From the NCBI GenBank assembly GCA_015680685.1, contig MNCI01003954.1, positions 1-64,000 on the forward strand: a stretch of 64,000 nt of DNA. Reading direction: 5' to 3'. Numbering within the stretch: position 1 is the stretch's first letter; each line of letters opens with the position of its first letter. Of the stretch, positions 47,380-60,200 are shown piece by piece. The stretch is from Gnetum montanum. Its lineage: Eukaryota > Streptophyta > Gnetopsida > Gnetales > Gnetaceae. A program made the position numbers and the translations under genes. The notes below the pieces were generated by a model. It had not been told where the DNA came from. It worked only from the letters and a program-made list of their open reading frames with translations, and ran no database searches.

Positions 47380-49625
47380 AAGTGGTACATTCACAACAAC
47401 AAGATACTCAGAAGACTTGGTTTCATGAGGTTTGCATCAAGCTAGGCAAAATATTAAGAATGCAAATACGAGTTACAAAGTAAGTTTAGTTAATGCATAT
47501 ATAAGCTTAATTAAAACCAAGAGAAGAAAATTTATCAAGGAGCAATAGAAATATTTTGCTTACTTCATTAAAAAGGAACCTAGACAATTTTGACAATGTT
47601 TTCATCATAAAGCCTCTTTATCATTTAATTTTTCTTTTTATGATATTTGTTTATTTTAAAATAAGCTACTTAAAAGAGAAGATGATAATTCTACTACTAT
47701 CATACAACAAGCACCTATCAAATTTACTCATAACGAAGTTAGAGAGGATATTAAAAATCTAGCATTTGTCAAAGTTGTAGATTCAAATGGTTTATATGTA
47801 GAATTATTAAAGTGGGCAAGATCTGCTATTCATAGAGAAATTTGACACAAATTAAATGCAGTAATGGAGCAAAGATTAAATTAACATTAGAAAACTAGTA
47901 AAACTATCTTGTTATATAAAAAGGTTTATAAAAATAATTTGAACAATTATTGAATGATCATTGTGAATAATGTTTTAGTCAAGTTGTTGGATACCCTGCT
48001 AAAAAAGAAAATCATTTGTTGGCCTAAAAGTAACTAGGCCAAAGCAAGAGGTCAAGGAAGTTTTAGATAAAATCACTCCACTACTGATCACTTAGTTACT
48101 CTTAAACATTACATGGAGTTTGCAAAAATGCCTAATAAAAAAGTTTTTCTTTGTTGTATTGCCTTTGCAAAAGCATATGATTTGGTGATTTGTACACAAC
48201 TATGGTTTTGCTTACATAAAATTGGACTCCCTTCAAATTTGATGGCAGTAACTCAAAGATTTTATAAGTGATTGTTGAAATTACATATAGCAATTCAAAG
48301 TAAAAGTTTTAATTCCAAAGAAAAATTGGAGTTAAGTAGGGTTGTCCACTTTCTCCAACTCTCTTTGGTATCTTTATTAATGAAATTTAAGAATGATTGT
48401 CTAATGTGCATGGTAGTTATGCTATCAAATGTGAATCCCAAGTAGTAAATATTTTTTACATTTAGAAGATGCTACCTTGATCTCCATAATTGCAAAAGCT
48501 ATGCAAAATATGTTGCAAATTTTAGAAAATTATTGTTGATCATTTATTCTTCACATGAACGTAGATAAAACCAAATTGATTATCTAGGGTATAAGAAATA
48601 CTTGTTATAACTTACATTTTAGAGGTACCGATATGCAAATAGTATATTCTTTTAAATATTTGGGTCTTATTTATATAGAAATTTATATGTGAAGGAAGTA
48701 CATCAAAATAAAAATAATAGAAGATTTTAAGAATTTTTATGGTTTCAAAAACAAGCACAAGAAATTAGGACTATATGCTTTGAAGGTTAGAAAACAAATT
48801 TTTCATACTGTCATATATCCTATTGTATTGTATGGATGTGTTGTTTGGGGACTTGAACTCAATGCTAAACTTTGGAAAGATATTGAAAGAGTGTAAAAAT
48901 ATTTTCTTAATGAGTTAAAGGTAAAGATGTAAATACCTTACTCAATGTTATTATGTGAATGTAATTTATCACCTTTAAAAGCAAAAGGGTTGTGCCAATT
49001 CAATCCATACACTCATAGCTTGCATATCTTAAGGCAAGACAAAATTCCCAAAGTAGTTCTTAAGTATTAACAAGACCATGGTTGGTATTTTTAGGAGATT
49101 CAATTGTTGAAAAAATAGAATATCTCTTGGGAGAATATGCAACAAAATCATAAGCATATCCACCAACTAGTAAGTAGAAGGTTTTAAAACAAATGTGGTC
49201 TAATGTGAAAGGTAAGAGACCATTTTATTTACATCACATTAGATCCAATAAAATAGTTGTAGAAGCTGACTATCTTTTAGCTACTACTCCAATCAAGTAT
49301 CGAAATGCAATCAACAAGCTTTGCTTTAGTTCTTATCATCCTAGAATTGAAAGTAAAAGATGGATTCAACTTGTTCAAGAAGAGAAAATTTGTAGGTTAT
49401 GTAGATCTGGAGCCCTTGAAGATGAGTTACATGTGTTGCTTTCATGTGTTGTGCCTACCCATTTGAAACAACATTATAATGTTATAGCAAAAAACTTGTA
49501 TGATTTATTTTTGATGCACCCATTGCTCGATCAATTTGTAGAGTTCTTTGTTTTTCATGAAATTGAAATATTTATGTAATAGATCCAATGAATTTTCAGA
49601 TATAAGAAAGCTTCATTTCATTTCA
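47380..49625 (+). pseudogene. LINE (non-LTR) retrotransposon, RT and zinc-finger C-terminus
   Basis: Broken frames give an RT in order: SNGLYVELLKWARSAIH, STTDHLVTLKHYMEFAK, VFLCCIAFAKAYDLV, GCPLSPTLFGIFINEI (48340-48388), LHLEDATLISI at the place of the usual FADD box, MNVDKTKLII, FKYLGLIY. After IYPIVLYGCVVWGLEL the final open ORF (49193-49579) has CRLCRSGALEDELHVLLSC, the CXXC..H..C finger typical of LINE C-termini. Endonuclease is not recognised. A CATTT-rich tail (TTCATTTCATTTCAT, 49611-49625) may be the 3' end. The many stops and the lost FADD show it is dead. Confidence 0.75.
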
Positions 49626-50851
49626 TATCTTTATTAATTTCACTATATGATTGGTAAACAACCATAGATTTTTTATTATTTTTCCGCAATCATTTTTATA
49701 AGTTCATTTTCTATTTTCGCATCCCAACTAATACTCCCCATGTTCAAAGACTTATAATACAAGAACTCCAAATCAAGATCCATTTGAATTTATAAGATTC
49801 ATATCAAGTACTCTACATGTTCACATGCTAAAATTGTATCTAAGTCTCATTCATCATAGCACTTTTATGGGATTTTTGGCAAATTAAAAATGTAATTATG
49901 GTAAGTCAAGGATTAAAAATGATGTATTAGGTAAGGTTATATATTAGGTAAGAAATCATCCTAAGGCACTTAACAAAGCTATTTTATGTAATATTTAATT
50001 ATAACTAAAAATGAGCTCAAAATTCTAGTTTGATGAAAAAATGACAAAAGGTATGGCGTGGGTAGGGTTAGAGTCTAAAATTCTACACAAACAATGTATA
50101 ATATAATCACATGCATATGATAAAAAATAAAATGTACATAACTAAATATGCATAATGAAGAATACAAAATATTCATAAAAAGTAAAATATGTATAGTCAA
50201 ATATTTGTAAAGGCATAATAACTTGACAAAAAAACTTCTAAGGGTAACTACATTTCAACATTTAATGATAAAATATAAAAACGATCTATGTGTGAACATC
50301 AATAACAGTAAAAGCAAATGATACAAAATCCTAACAAAATACTTCAAGAAGAAAATTATATTCACTTATATAGGACAATAGTAATAATAAAAATATTATT
50401 AACAACAACATTAATGATAAGACAACAATAATGTAATCATATTATTTAGTTTATGAAATTAGAAATAACCTATTGAAATAAATCTAAAAACATTAACTAA
50501 TTAAACACATGCATTAAATTAAATAATTAAACCTATGTAAAGTTTTAGGTTATGACAACATGTATCACAAATAATTATTTTATTCTCTTGTATATTAACT
50601 TTCATTCTTAGATGATGATAAAAGTCATCAAGACTCAACCCTTCCACTAAGTTAAATATAAATACAAAACCATCAACATAAAGTAATAGTCTCATTGAAC
50701 TATTTCTAATTATAATTGCAAATTAAGTTAGTAGGAGAAAGAGGATTTGGCTAAATTTGGAAACTCCGGATTTTGAAAGGTAAGTGTTTGAAGTTTTGGC
50801 AATCTTTTGTCATTCTATTAATACTATGTACAATGTCACTAGATTTAGTAG
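49626..50851. other. AT-rich non-coding flank
   Basis: No gene or known repeat recognised. It is the 5' flank of element D. A-rich and TAATAATAA-like runs occur around 50360-50470. Confidence 0.4.
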
Positions 50852-52561
50852 TGAAACACCACTAATTTCGGCCTAACACTATGAAATGAGAATGACTCAA
50901 GCCCTTTCAAAGTTTTGAGAAGCAAAAATTTAACTAAGGCATGGAACTCATGCTCAGCTTGCTCAAGCCAGCTAACTGACGTTGTCAAGCTAGCTTGCCC
51001 TCAGCGTGAGCAACTCCAACAGATTCAAAATCAAGTAAAAAAGGGTCCAAATCTGAGGATGAAAATCATCCTCAAGGGCCGCTGATGTCCACTCCAAGTT
51101 TTGGCATTCGTAGATTCAAATTTCGAGGCAAATTGTTCACATTTTCATGCTCATGCTGTCACTCACGCTGAGGTCACGCTGGCAGCGTGTGTAACTTTCA
51201 GAGCCCAAAACTAAGTCAAAATGATCTAGTTTCCAAGGTGCAAGTCATCCTTAGGGTTCATTGTTGACAAGTTTAGACTTCAGCCTCTAGAATTCCAGAT
51301 TTTAGGTCTAAAAAATTGCAAGTTTTTGCAGGTCACACTGCACTCACGCTAGTAACGTGAATCCAGCATGAGCTGCAAAAAGTGGTTCAAAACAGGGTAC
51401 ATCAAGCTTAATTTTTGATTTTTTGATCATTCCTAAGATTAGCCACACAGTTAGATAGTAGTTGCACTCAAGAAATAGGCTTCAAAATCAAAATTTGGTG
51501 GAAAATACGTCATTTTGGCTCACTCACGCTGAGGTCACGCTGGCAGCGTGAATGTAGTGTGAGTGCAACGTGAGCATGCTGAGGACACACCAAGAAAAAA
51601 TCAACTCACACTGGAAGTCCTAATCAAACAAAGACACCTCAATCAGCCAGAAAGCCACCTAGATTGACATCTTGCAGCAGTCAATTCAGAGATCGAGAAG
51701 ATTCAAACGAGCTAGAGTCAAATTCTCTCATTGTACATTATCTTTTTCATTGTAAATGTTTGTCATTTGTGGTCCTACCAAGCTCTTACACTCTAAATTG
51801 TATGTGCTTCCATGAGCATAAGCCAACTCGGGTAAGCCAACACATGCTATAAGATACAATGTACCTAGTCAAAAATGTAGCTTGCCCACGCATGTCCAAC
51901 TCACATACTCACATACAGCTATCCATCGGACACATGTCACATGATCCGCTTTCCTTTCATCTCTCAGCCGTTGATTCCATCCATGAATTTCATGCCCGAA
52001 CTTGGCGAAACCCTATAAATACCCTGTTAATTCACATAAACAAGGTTGGAAATTTTGGAGGTTGATGGCTTAGGAAGCACTAACTAGCAACTTTGGATGC
52101 TCAGACACACTTGGCTCCTAGCATCAGAGTACTTCTGAAACAAAACACCCTGGGGCTTGACACTTGACCTGCCATCCACACATGTAGCTATGCTTTGACC
52201 AATGCACATCTTTTCTAAGCAATAGAATATAGTTCATTTTGCCAGCCGTTATATTGTTTACTTTGTTTTACATTCAGTTTACGTTTTGTTTGCAATACTG
52301 TTCTGTATACATTCTATTTGCAATTCATACATTTTTCTTCATGTTTTATACATCATTAGTTACCATAGCCCCAGCGCAAGCCATAGTTTACGCTTGGGGA
52401 AGTCCTTGGTTGATTTGCGTGCAGAGAATCCAAGGCACTCTACCTTCTTTTATTTTTTCCAGCTTGCCCTTGGGTGAAGGCAGGGTTAGCTGTGTTTGCT
52501 CGACGATCTTTCAGTGTTTGTTTTCCCTTCCAGCCTTACACCAACAATTTAGGTCAGTACA
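50852..52561 (+). repeat. 5' LTR of element D
   Basis: The start TGAAACACCACTAATTTCGGCCT matches the LTR start of element A (TGAAACACCGTG..ATCGGCCT). The TATA region CCCTATAAATACCC lies at 52011-52024, and the end CAGTACA sits just before the PBS. U3 (50940-51620) is rich in CTCACGCTG/CAGCGTG. Confidence 0.7.
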
Positions 52562-52565
52562 GTAA

Positions 52566-52584
52566 ATTGGCGCTAGAAGGAGGG
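52566..52584 (+). promoter_or_regulatory. Primer-binding site of element D
   Basis: ATTGGCGCTAGAAGGAGGGC follows the LTR end after four bases and has the TTGGCGC opening typical of plant Ty3/gypsy sites. The exact primer tRNA is not identified. Confidence 0.6.
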
Positions 52585-52890
52585 CTGACTTGTTCACTAT
52601 CCATCAAAATGTTGATCATGCTACTTGTCCAAACACTGCATAGATGAAGTGCTAAAAATAAATCCCAACTTGTCCAGCTAGCTTACATACACTAGCTTGA
52701 CTTACCCACCCTATCCCTAGATACCTCACACTGTAGTTAACTCATGATGCTGCTACTCACACTGTTAATTAGTCACGTTGCAGTTAACTCACGTGGTAGC
52801 TACTCACGTTGTTAGTCAGTCACGCTGTAGTTAACTCACCTTGTAGTTTCTCACATTCAACTTGTCTAGCCTAGTTTATTCATGCTTACT
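52585..52890 (+). other. Untranslated leader of element D
   Basis: Non-coding. At 52730-52850 it holds repeated GTAGTTAACTCAC/CACGCTGTAG words, an echo of the U3 motif. Confidence 0.5.
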
Positions 52891-55183
52891 ATGGAATCCT
52901 CCCAAATTAACCCAGTGACATTGCTGATCTCTGACTTTGGAGTTGAAACCTCAAACCCTGTGACTGCTACGGAACCCATAATTATTACTGAATAGATAAA
53001 CCTGCAAGGACCTATGCACCAGTCACTCAAGCTATAGGGTAAAGACCCTACCTATGCAACTCTTACACCTGAACAATATAACTTCATCTGTGTCAAGATC
53101 CAAGCCAACTTGCCCATCGATCGTGTAGAGAGGGAAGCAAAGCGAGACTATGAACTTATTTACAAAGGAGATCATGAGTTTATCCCCTCAGCATTTGATA
53201 TAATCCCTCTTTCTGAACACCATCATAGACTCATATCCTAGCTTCTCATGGTAAGAAGTTAAGCCTTACAGCCACCTCCAATAGAGCCTCAGAGTGGAGA
53301 TGAGGAAGATGACTTCGTAGCCCAATCTGAACATGAGGATTTGTACCATACCATCAGTCCCCATGCCCATACAAACTCATTGTTCCAATCCTTCTTGGAA
53401 GAGATTGTATTTCCACCTTTATCCACGAATGCTCGACCACTAGCTTTCCTAGAGGAAGTACCCACTTCCATTCCCATCTTCTCTAGGCTCAACATTCAAT
53501 CTAATACGTCCACTTCCATCATACCTCTGCAAATACAGTTCCAAAAATCCCCTCCCCAAACTAATGCAGGATCAACCTTTTGACCTCAAGTAATTGGGAT
53601 GCCATCAGTTATACCAGCTTCCACGTCCACCCATTACATACCTCAAGTGCAAATCCACAGAGCACCATTGATTACTTCAACCCAACACGTTCAAGATGTC
53701 ACTTCACAACCTGTGGCTAGGCAGTGGGTTCCACTAGCTATTCAGCAAAACCTGTCTACTCACTACAACATACCACACCTTGTAGTCTTAGCCCTGAATG
53801 TCATCCCACCATAACAAACGATAGTCCAACAATCTCTCTTTCCACAAACGATGCAACAATCAAATTATTATCAACCACAATCTACCCAACCCACCGGTCT
53901 GCCTACCACCCAAAAGTGGGCAGACACAAAAAATGATGCACTCATTTGCAGAAGAATTAAAGAGACTCAAAACTATAACCACCGAGGATGTCAAGGTGTT
54001 GGATTTCTACCAATATGATCCAATTGATCCCTCATTTCCCCCATTAACCTTGCCAAAAGGAGTTTCATTACCCCCAGTTAACCAAGTACAATGGAGAGGG
54101 AGATCCAAACGCTCACCTAGTAACATTTCAAATAGAATGTCTATTGCTTTAGGCATGGCCTCATGTAATTCTATGTGTGTTTGCTATGTCCTTAATGGGA
54201 AAAGCCTTAGACTGGTACTGAGCTTTACCTTGCAGCTCCATATCTTCTCTAGAGGACTTGTTGCACCAATTTTTTACCTGTTTCAAATACAATCCAAAGC
54301 CTGAAGCCACGTTGGATAGCTTGATTCAGATTAAATAGGTGCCATTAGAGCCAGCATAGAAATTTATCCAAAGGTGGAGCGTGACCTTGAATGAACTTCA
54401 CGAGCCCATCCCCGAAACTTATCTACTTACCATCCTTAAAGTGGCTGTGAATGACTTTATTAAATCGAAACTTTATTATTTGAAAGCTTGTACCTTGAGC
54501 CAAGCATTTGTGCAAATTAAGGACATAGAAGAGGCGACACAAACAAGCAATGACCTAGCTTACTTGACGTTTAGGAGACAACATACAAAGAAAGATAAAT
54601 CCAAAATGACAGTAGTAGTGATAGTAGAGACAGCCCAACCTAACCATCTAGGAAAAAAGGGAAAACAAGCCGCCACCCCAAACAGCCATGAAAGAAACAC
54701 ACCCATGCCTACACCTGAATCTTCATCAAATAGAAACTCCAACATGGATCATGCTCGTTCATTTGAAAGAAAAGACCCCGCTCAATACACACCCATGCCT
54801 ATGAAGCCATCACAATTTCTTGATCAACTTCTAAAGGTTGGGTTAATCAAAGATAAAAAATGTCTCCTGCAGCATCTCAAAAACATGATCGATTCTATGA
54901 GTTGGCCAAGAACCCAGCCTTAGCAACAGTTAATGTACCCCCCATTCCAAGAGGCTTTAGGTTGGATAGGTTTTGTGAATATCACCAATGGTGTGGTCAT
55001 GGGACTGATTACTGTTTCACCTTGAAACAGGATATACAACGTATGATTGATAGGGGTGAAGTAGTATTTGATGAGGCAAACCTAGTAAGACCCCAAAACC
55101 AACCCATGGGAGTCTACAAGGATCCTCTCAATACTAATGTTGCACCATATGTGATTAATACTATCCATGTGGAGAACAGATAG
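52891..55183 (+). pseudogene. gag: gag of element D
   Basis: From ATG 52891 (MESSQINPVTLLISDFG) an acidic N-terminal region (EREAKRDYELIYKGDHEF) and a Pro/Thr/Gln-rich linker lead to the capsid core. The core reads FYQYDPIDPSFPPLTLP, then SSISSLEDLLHQFFTCF, then WSVTLNELHEPIPETY. The nucleocapsid motif is CEYHQWCGHGTDYC (C-X2-H-X4-H-X4-C, the variant usual in Tat/Athila gag). Stops occur early, and frameshifts near 53930, 54150-54380 and 54860 break it. It would form the particle core and bind RNA. Confidence 0.8.
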
Positions 55184-56640
55184 GACATCCCGTGAAAACC
55201 TTTTGTGATTCACAGGCCTTTAGAAAACACACCTACCCCAACATCTCCTCAAACCCCTTTCATCATACGCACATCCCACACACCACAAAAACCATTTGTC
55301 ATCCCCATACCTCCTTCCATTGCAACAACAATGACACCATCTGAAAATCAACCTATTCCCTTTGTGGTCCAGGTGCCAAAACACCCTGACACACAACCCA
55401 CCTCTGTTTCCCCATGACCTTTGCGAGAACATCTTGCTGATAGGCTAATAAAAGAGTGTTTGGAAAGAGAAAACCATGAGCACAAATTAGAAACACCAAA
55501 ACCCACACCACTAAATGTTGTTCCTATGGGTTCGTCCATTAATGAGCCTAGTACAAGTCATCAAAATGAGGATAATGTCACAGGTTGTGTCCTGAACCCA
55601 GCATCCTTAGTTACCAATGAAAAAATTCCTCCATGAGAAATATGAATGTTGGTTCAAATGGATCAAATCTCTATAGACAAGGGTGCCCCATATAGTAAAG
55701 ACCTAGCAAGCGCATTGGCCCAAGTCACACAAGCCTTAAAACAAAAGAATACTTCTTTAAGTTTGTATGACCTAGTAATGACTTCACCAGTACATCGGGA
55801 AGCTCTCGTGCGGATGCTAACTTCAATTCCTATTAGTGAGGACCTCCCTACAAATGAGCCATCCATTTATGTAGTATTGTCCCTACAACCTTAGGAATTA
55901 AAGACTATGTCCCTAGAGTTTCATGCTAAGGAAATTAAGCTAGATGAGAAAACAGGAGAAGTCATCATAGCCCCTATGTTCATAACGATATAGGTCAATC
56001 ATTTCAAAATATGTAGGGTGCACGTCGATGATGGTGTGGCGAAAAACGTAATACCTTTTCCCATCATCAAAAAATTGGGACTTACTGAACAGATACAGCC
56101 CATGACAACTTCTTTTCTAAAATCATTCAATAACTCTCGTGTTGGGATGAAAGGTATGGTTACCTTAGATTTCATAGCTGGGGACCAATTCCCCACATCA
56201 GCTGAGTTCATAGTGGTTGACGAAATGCCAGGGTTTAATCTGATTCTAGGACGTCCCTGGCTAGCTTAACTTAAAGCTGTATCCTCACCAATCTATCAGG
56301 AAATCCACCTACCTTATGAGGGTAGTGAAATCATCATACATGGGGATACAAGAGTATCGCTCACTTCATCACACCCTGGAGTGGATCAAGAGTTAGAAAT
56401 TGAGTTCGTTGAGCCTAAGCAAGAAACTATGAGCATACTTCAAGACATGAACCCAACATTAACTCACAATCCTACTAAAATTGAGAAAGCATCGAACAAT
56501 ACAAACATATGAGCCATTCCTACTGATGTCTCTTAGTCGGAATTAACCTTTGACATCACCAGTGAAGGGGAGGGTGAATATAAGATCATACCTACATGCC
56601 CAACCCCACATGTTAAACTACAAAGGATTAAGAGGAAACT
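55184..56640 (+). pseudogene. pro: Protease region of element D
   Basis: A Pro/Thr-rich linker (55205-55620) precedes a frame from 55646 with a retropepsin-like domain at about 55990-56270. There VHVDDGVAKNVIP stands where Tat proteases have a DDGSALN or DNGSALN site, followed by FNLILGRPWLA. The tail to about 56640 is acidic and broken. Pol does not follow directly; the antisense gene intervenes. Confidence 0.65.
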
Positions 56641-56664
56641 CAATAACTAAAACGAATCACTAGA

Positions 56665-56920
56665 TGTTTGAAATGACATTAAACTACCAATCATCCAGTA
56701 CAATGTTAAATTGCCAGCGAATGTCCGCAATGACGTTAAACTAGCCACAATCAGAAATTGCAGGTTCCTTTTAAAAGCTTCCTAAAACTGTTATTTCTTT
56801 TGGCCCACTATGACATACAACTGGTAATCTTTCTTTCTTTAACAATAGATGCAATAGTCCACCATGACTTTAAACTGATGTGCATAGCCCAAAATGGCTT
56901 TAAACTAGGGTTCAATATGC
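56665..56920 (+). repeat. Array with core GACGTTAAACTAGC (element D)
   Basis: About seven degenerate units such as AATGACATTAAACTACCA, AATGACGTTAAACTAGCC and CATGACTTTAAACTGATG. The core is that of the array at 9535-10140 in element A, but here it lies between protease and the antisense gene. Confidence 0.6.
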
Positions 56921-57261
56921 TGCAAGTTTACAAACATTCACTACATTATGTCAAATTTTCATTTAAATGATATAAGTTGTAGTCTCGATCTATGTTTTCT
57001 CATTACTTTCCTCTTTTACAAGTGTTGATTTACGTTTTGTTCCCCATGTTACATTTAGTTACATGCATATGTTCATGATAATACTGGAAAAAGAAAATAA
57101 AAAAAGAAAACATAAAAAAAATGATACATCGACACGGTAGTAAAATTCCAACATGTTATGCCATAATTAGATCCATATTATTACACTTGTCAACCATACA
57201 CTTTCATCAAACATCCAAAAATCCAAAACATTTAATAGCTAAAGTTTGATTAACAAGAAGC

Positions 57262-60200
57262 TCATGGAGAGGGTTGGTCCCCAAGATCCTCTTCATCATC
57301 CTCTCTTGCTCCACTAGGGCCAGCTCCATCATTAACATGTTCCTATAACAGAGTAGAAAATAGAAAATAAAAAAAAATAGGTAAGAGTAGTAAAGCGAAT
57401 TGTAAATGCAAAAACTAAGAAAAAATAGTAACACTTACAATGAAAACAATAAAACCATACAAAAATAAATAATAAAACACTCACAAGTGAGGAGGGTCCT
57501 AAGTTGGCCTCCAAACATTGTAGAATCTCCTCTTCAGGCACATTTGCCTAATCCTCATCTAGGCCTAGATCAACACCAGCTAAGGTTTTACCCTTGTCCA
57601 CCGAAGTCTAGGTAGGATGCTCAAGAGAGAACATGCCTATCGAAGCCTCCCCGAAGGTAGTAGTAATGGTCCTCTCAGGAGATCCCTCCACCTCGGTGCA
57701 CTCAACGAACCTGTCATAAGCAGGCCACAAGCCTAACCCATTGATGAACATCTTCATCCGACGATGTTCAACTGACTCCTCCTTTAACCATTTCTTATAT
57801 TGATGCTTGTGGTCCTTTTGGTCTTGGCCCCATTTCCACACTTTTTTAGTAAAGGACTTCCAATCGTGACACTTCTTGTTCAGCAAATCAGTTTGTGCTC
57901 TTTGTTCTGTTAAATCGCATGTCGCTTGCACTTTGCTATTCAAAACTATCCAGTAACGTGCATAGGTGATTTTAGATGTATGTCAAGTGCTATCACTAGA
58001 CAGTCTAGCAGCAGCAAGATTGTAATGGGATTGGAGATCCCTTTTCTCCTCTCTCTCCTTTGCTAGTGCTTCCTTCAATGAATGCACCTCGTCCCATAGA
58101 TACTCAACTGAACACCTACAAGTCCAAACCAACTTGGTGTTCTGTATGACGCAACTGGAAATTGCATCATACATATTTCTAGGGACTTGTTCAATACTAC
58201 CTGATAATTTAGGGAGAGCATCAATGTGAGTAGCTTTAGAAGGATCCCACTAGAGCTTGGCGCCTGCAAGTGTAAGTACCACACATATGAATCAACTATA
58301 ATCAATAATGAGTGCAAAGAAACACAATAAACCCAGACACTTAGCGTAATACATAACACACACATACCCAGTTCTGGATGAGCTTCTTGTAGGCAAGTGA
58401 CCACATCATTAATGATGCCTTTAACAAAGTCTATTTTACTAGGAATCTTAGGCCATGGTCTTAACCGGTCAGTTGGTGTGGGACAAGCAAGGGAGGTCAC
58501 CTCAATCAAAACTTGTGAGCCTGAAACCTCTGCCCAAGATGTATGTGCCTCAGAAATCTTAGCATCTACCTCTGATGCTAAAAGATAATCAAGATAATCA
58601 AGAACAACACATGAAAATTAAAGGGTACAAAAACATGAATTGAGTTAAAAGGAACATACCAAAAAGCCCTTTGTTGTTTAGCTTGGGCGGATTGCCTAGC
58701 TGCAAAGATCCATCGAAGAAACCATCAAAGACACCTCTTTCATCATTGGAATGCCTAAGTGCATCCAAAGCCTCTGAAAGCTTTGTCCCCATGATGTTTC
58801 TCACATTTTCCTCTTGCGAGGTAGGAGGTTCTTCGATTGTTTCTTCTCTTTCCTTCACCTTTTACTTCGGCCCTATGACAACCACTTCAGGATCAACCAT
58901 TGGGTCCAAAGCCTCTCTCTTTCCCTTAGGACTTTCCTCTGATAATTCCAGAATCTTAGAGTTAGTATAACATAGTATATATAATGCATAGGCCAAAAGC
59001 AACAAACAAAAATAATAATAATAATAAATACATAACAATAAAATAAACTACTTACCCTCCACTGGTAGTATAAACCGAATCTTCTTTGCTCTTGGTGGTA
59101 TCACATTTGGAACATGCTCCCTTTGGCATTCATTCCTCTTCACCTTCATCTTATACTTCCCAAAAATCTCACCAATCAAACATTTAGCCCTTTTAACAGA
59201 CATGCGTGGCCTAGGTGGTTCCAATCCCAAGCTATCATGGGAATGATGGGAATGGCTAGTCGCACCTCCACTAGTAACTGATACTGATTCCTCAATGTCT
59301 TCTGGTGGATCCTAGGATCTAGTGGTGCTAAAAAAATGGCAAATCCAAGGGTGGGAAAATTGTGAACTATCCCTTAAAATATAGCGGTTATCATCATAAA
59401 CTACTAGGAACTTAGCAAACCTACGTAGGTACCCCACGAAGAAAGCAAATGTAAAATGAGATTTAGCATGGATGTTTGAATGTAACCTAACAGTCTCCCC
59501 ATGAAAACAAGATCCAAGAAACTGTGCCCAGTTGTAGCACATGCCTATCTCTAAAACTGCACATATGACACACGTAGACTCGATCCCAAGGTTTCTTCCT
59601 TGAGAAAGAGATTTGGGAAATGCCCGTGCCCAGAAGAGAGGATACAGAAAGTTTATCTCCATTGATCAGGTATCATTTCGCATGGAAAAGCCCTTAGGAC
59701 CACGAAACACACCTAACCACTCCTCAAGCTCTCTTATGACCTGGCCCTCTTTAGTTTCTTTATCTATAGTCACCATGGCACCATCCATGGGTACGCAAAA
59801 AATATTAGAAAGGAATTTAGTGGTCAGGTGGAAAGATACCTTGACTCCTCAAACCCACGTGCTAAAATGGGAAGCATCATCATTAAAAGAATCAACAATA
59901 GTGATCATCTCAGTGACCAAAATACTAGGATTCAAAGCTGTGAACAAGTCCATTAGACTTGCCTGAGTAAGGCGATTGATGATCAAATTAGAAGCTCGCT
60001 TCTACAACCATTGTTGAGATTGCTCTACCTCCCCATATTTCATAAAAAGGGTGGCCTCAGTACGCCTTGTTATAATAGTAACTTCTTCGGAAAAGATAGT
60101 TGCTGTAAAAAGAAAACATAGAGAAAAGATTTAAAAACATAGTACATGATGATGCAACAAAAAAAGAAAATGGAGTCTAGAGTGTGGTCATTTACCATTA

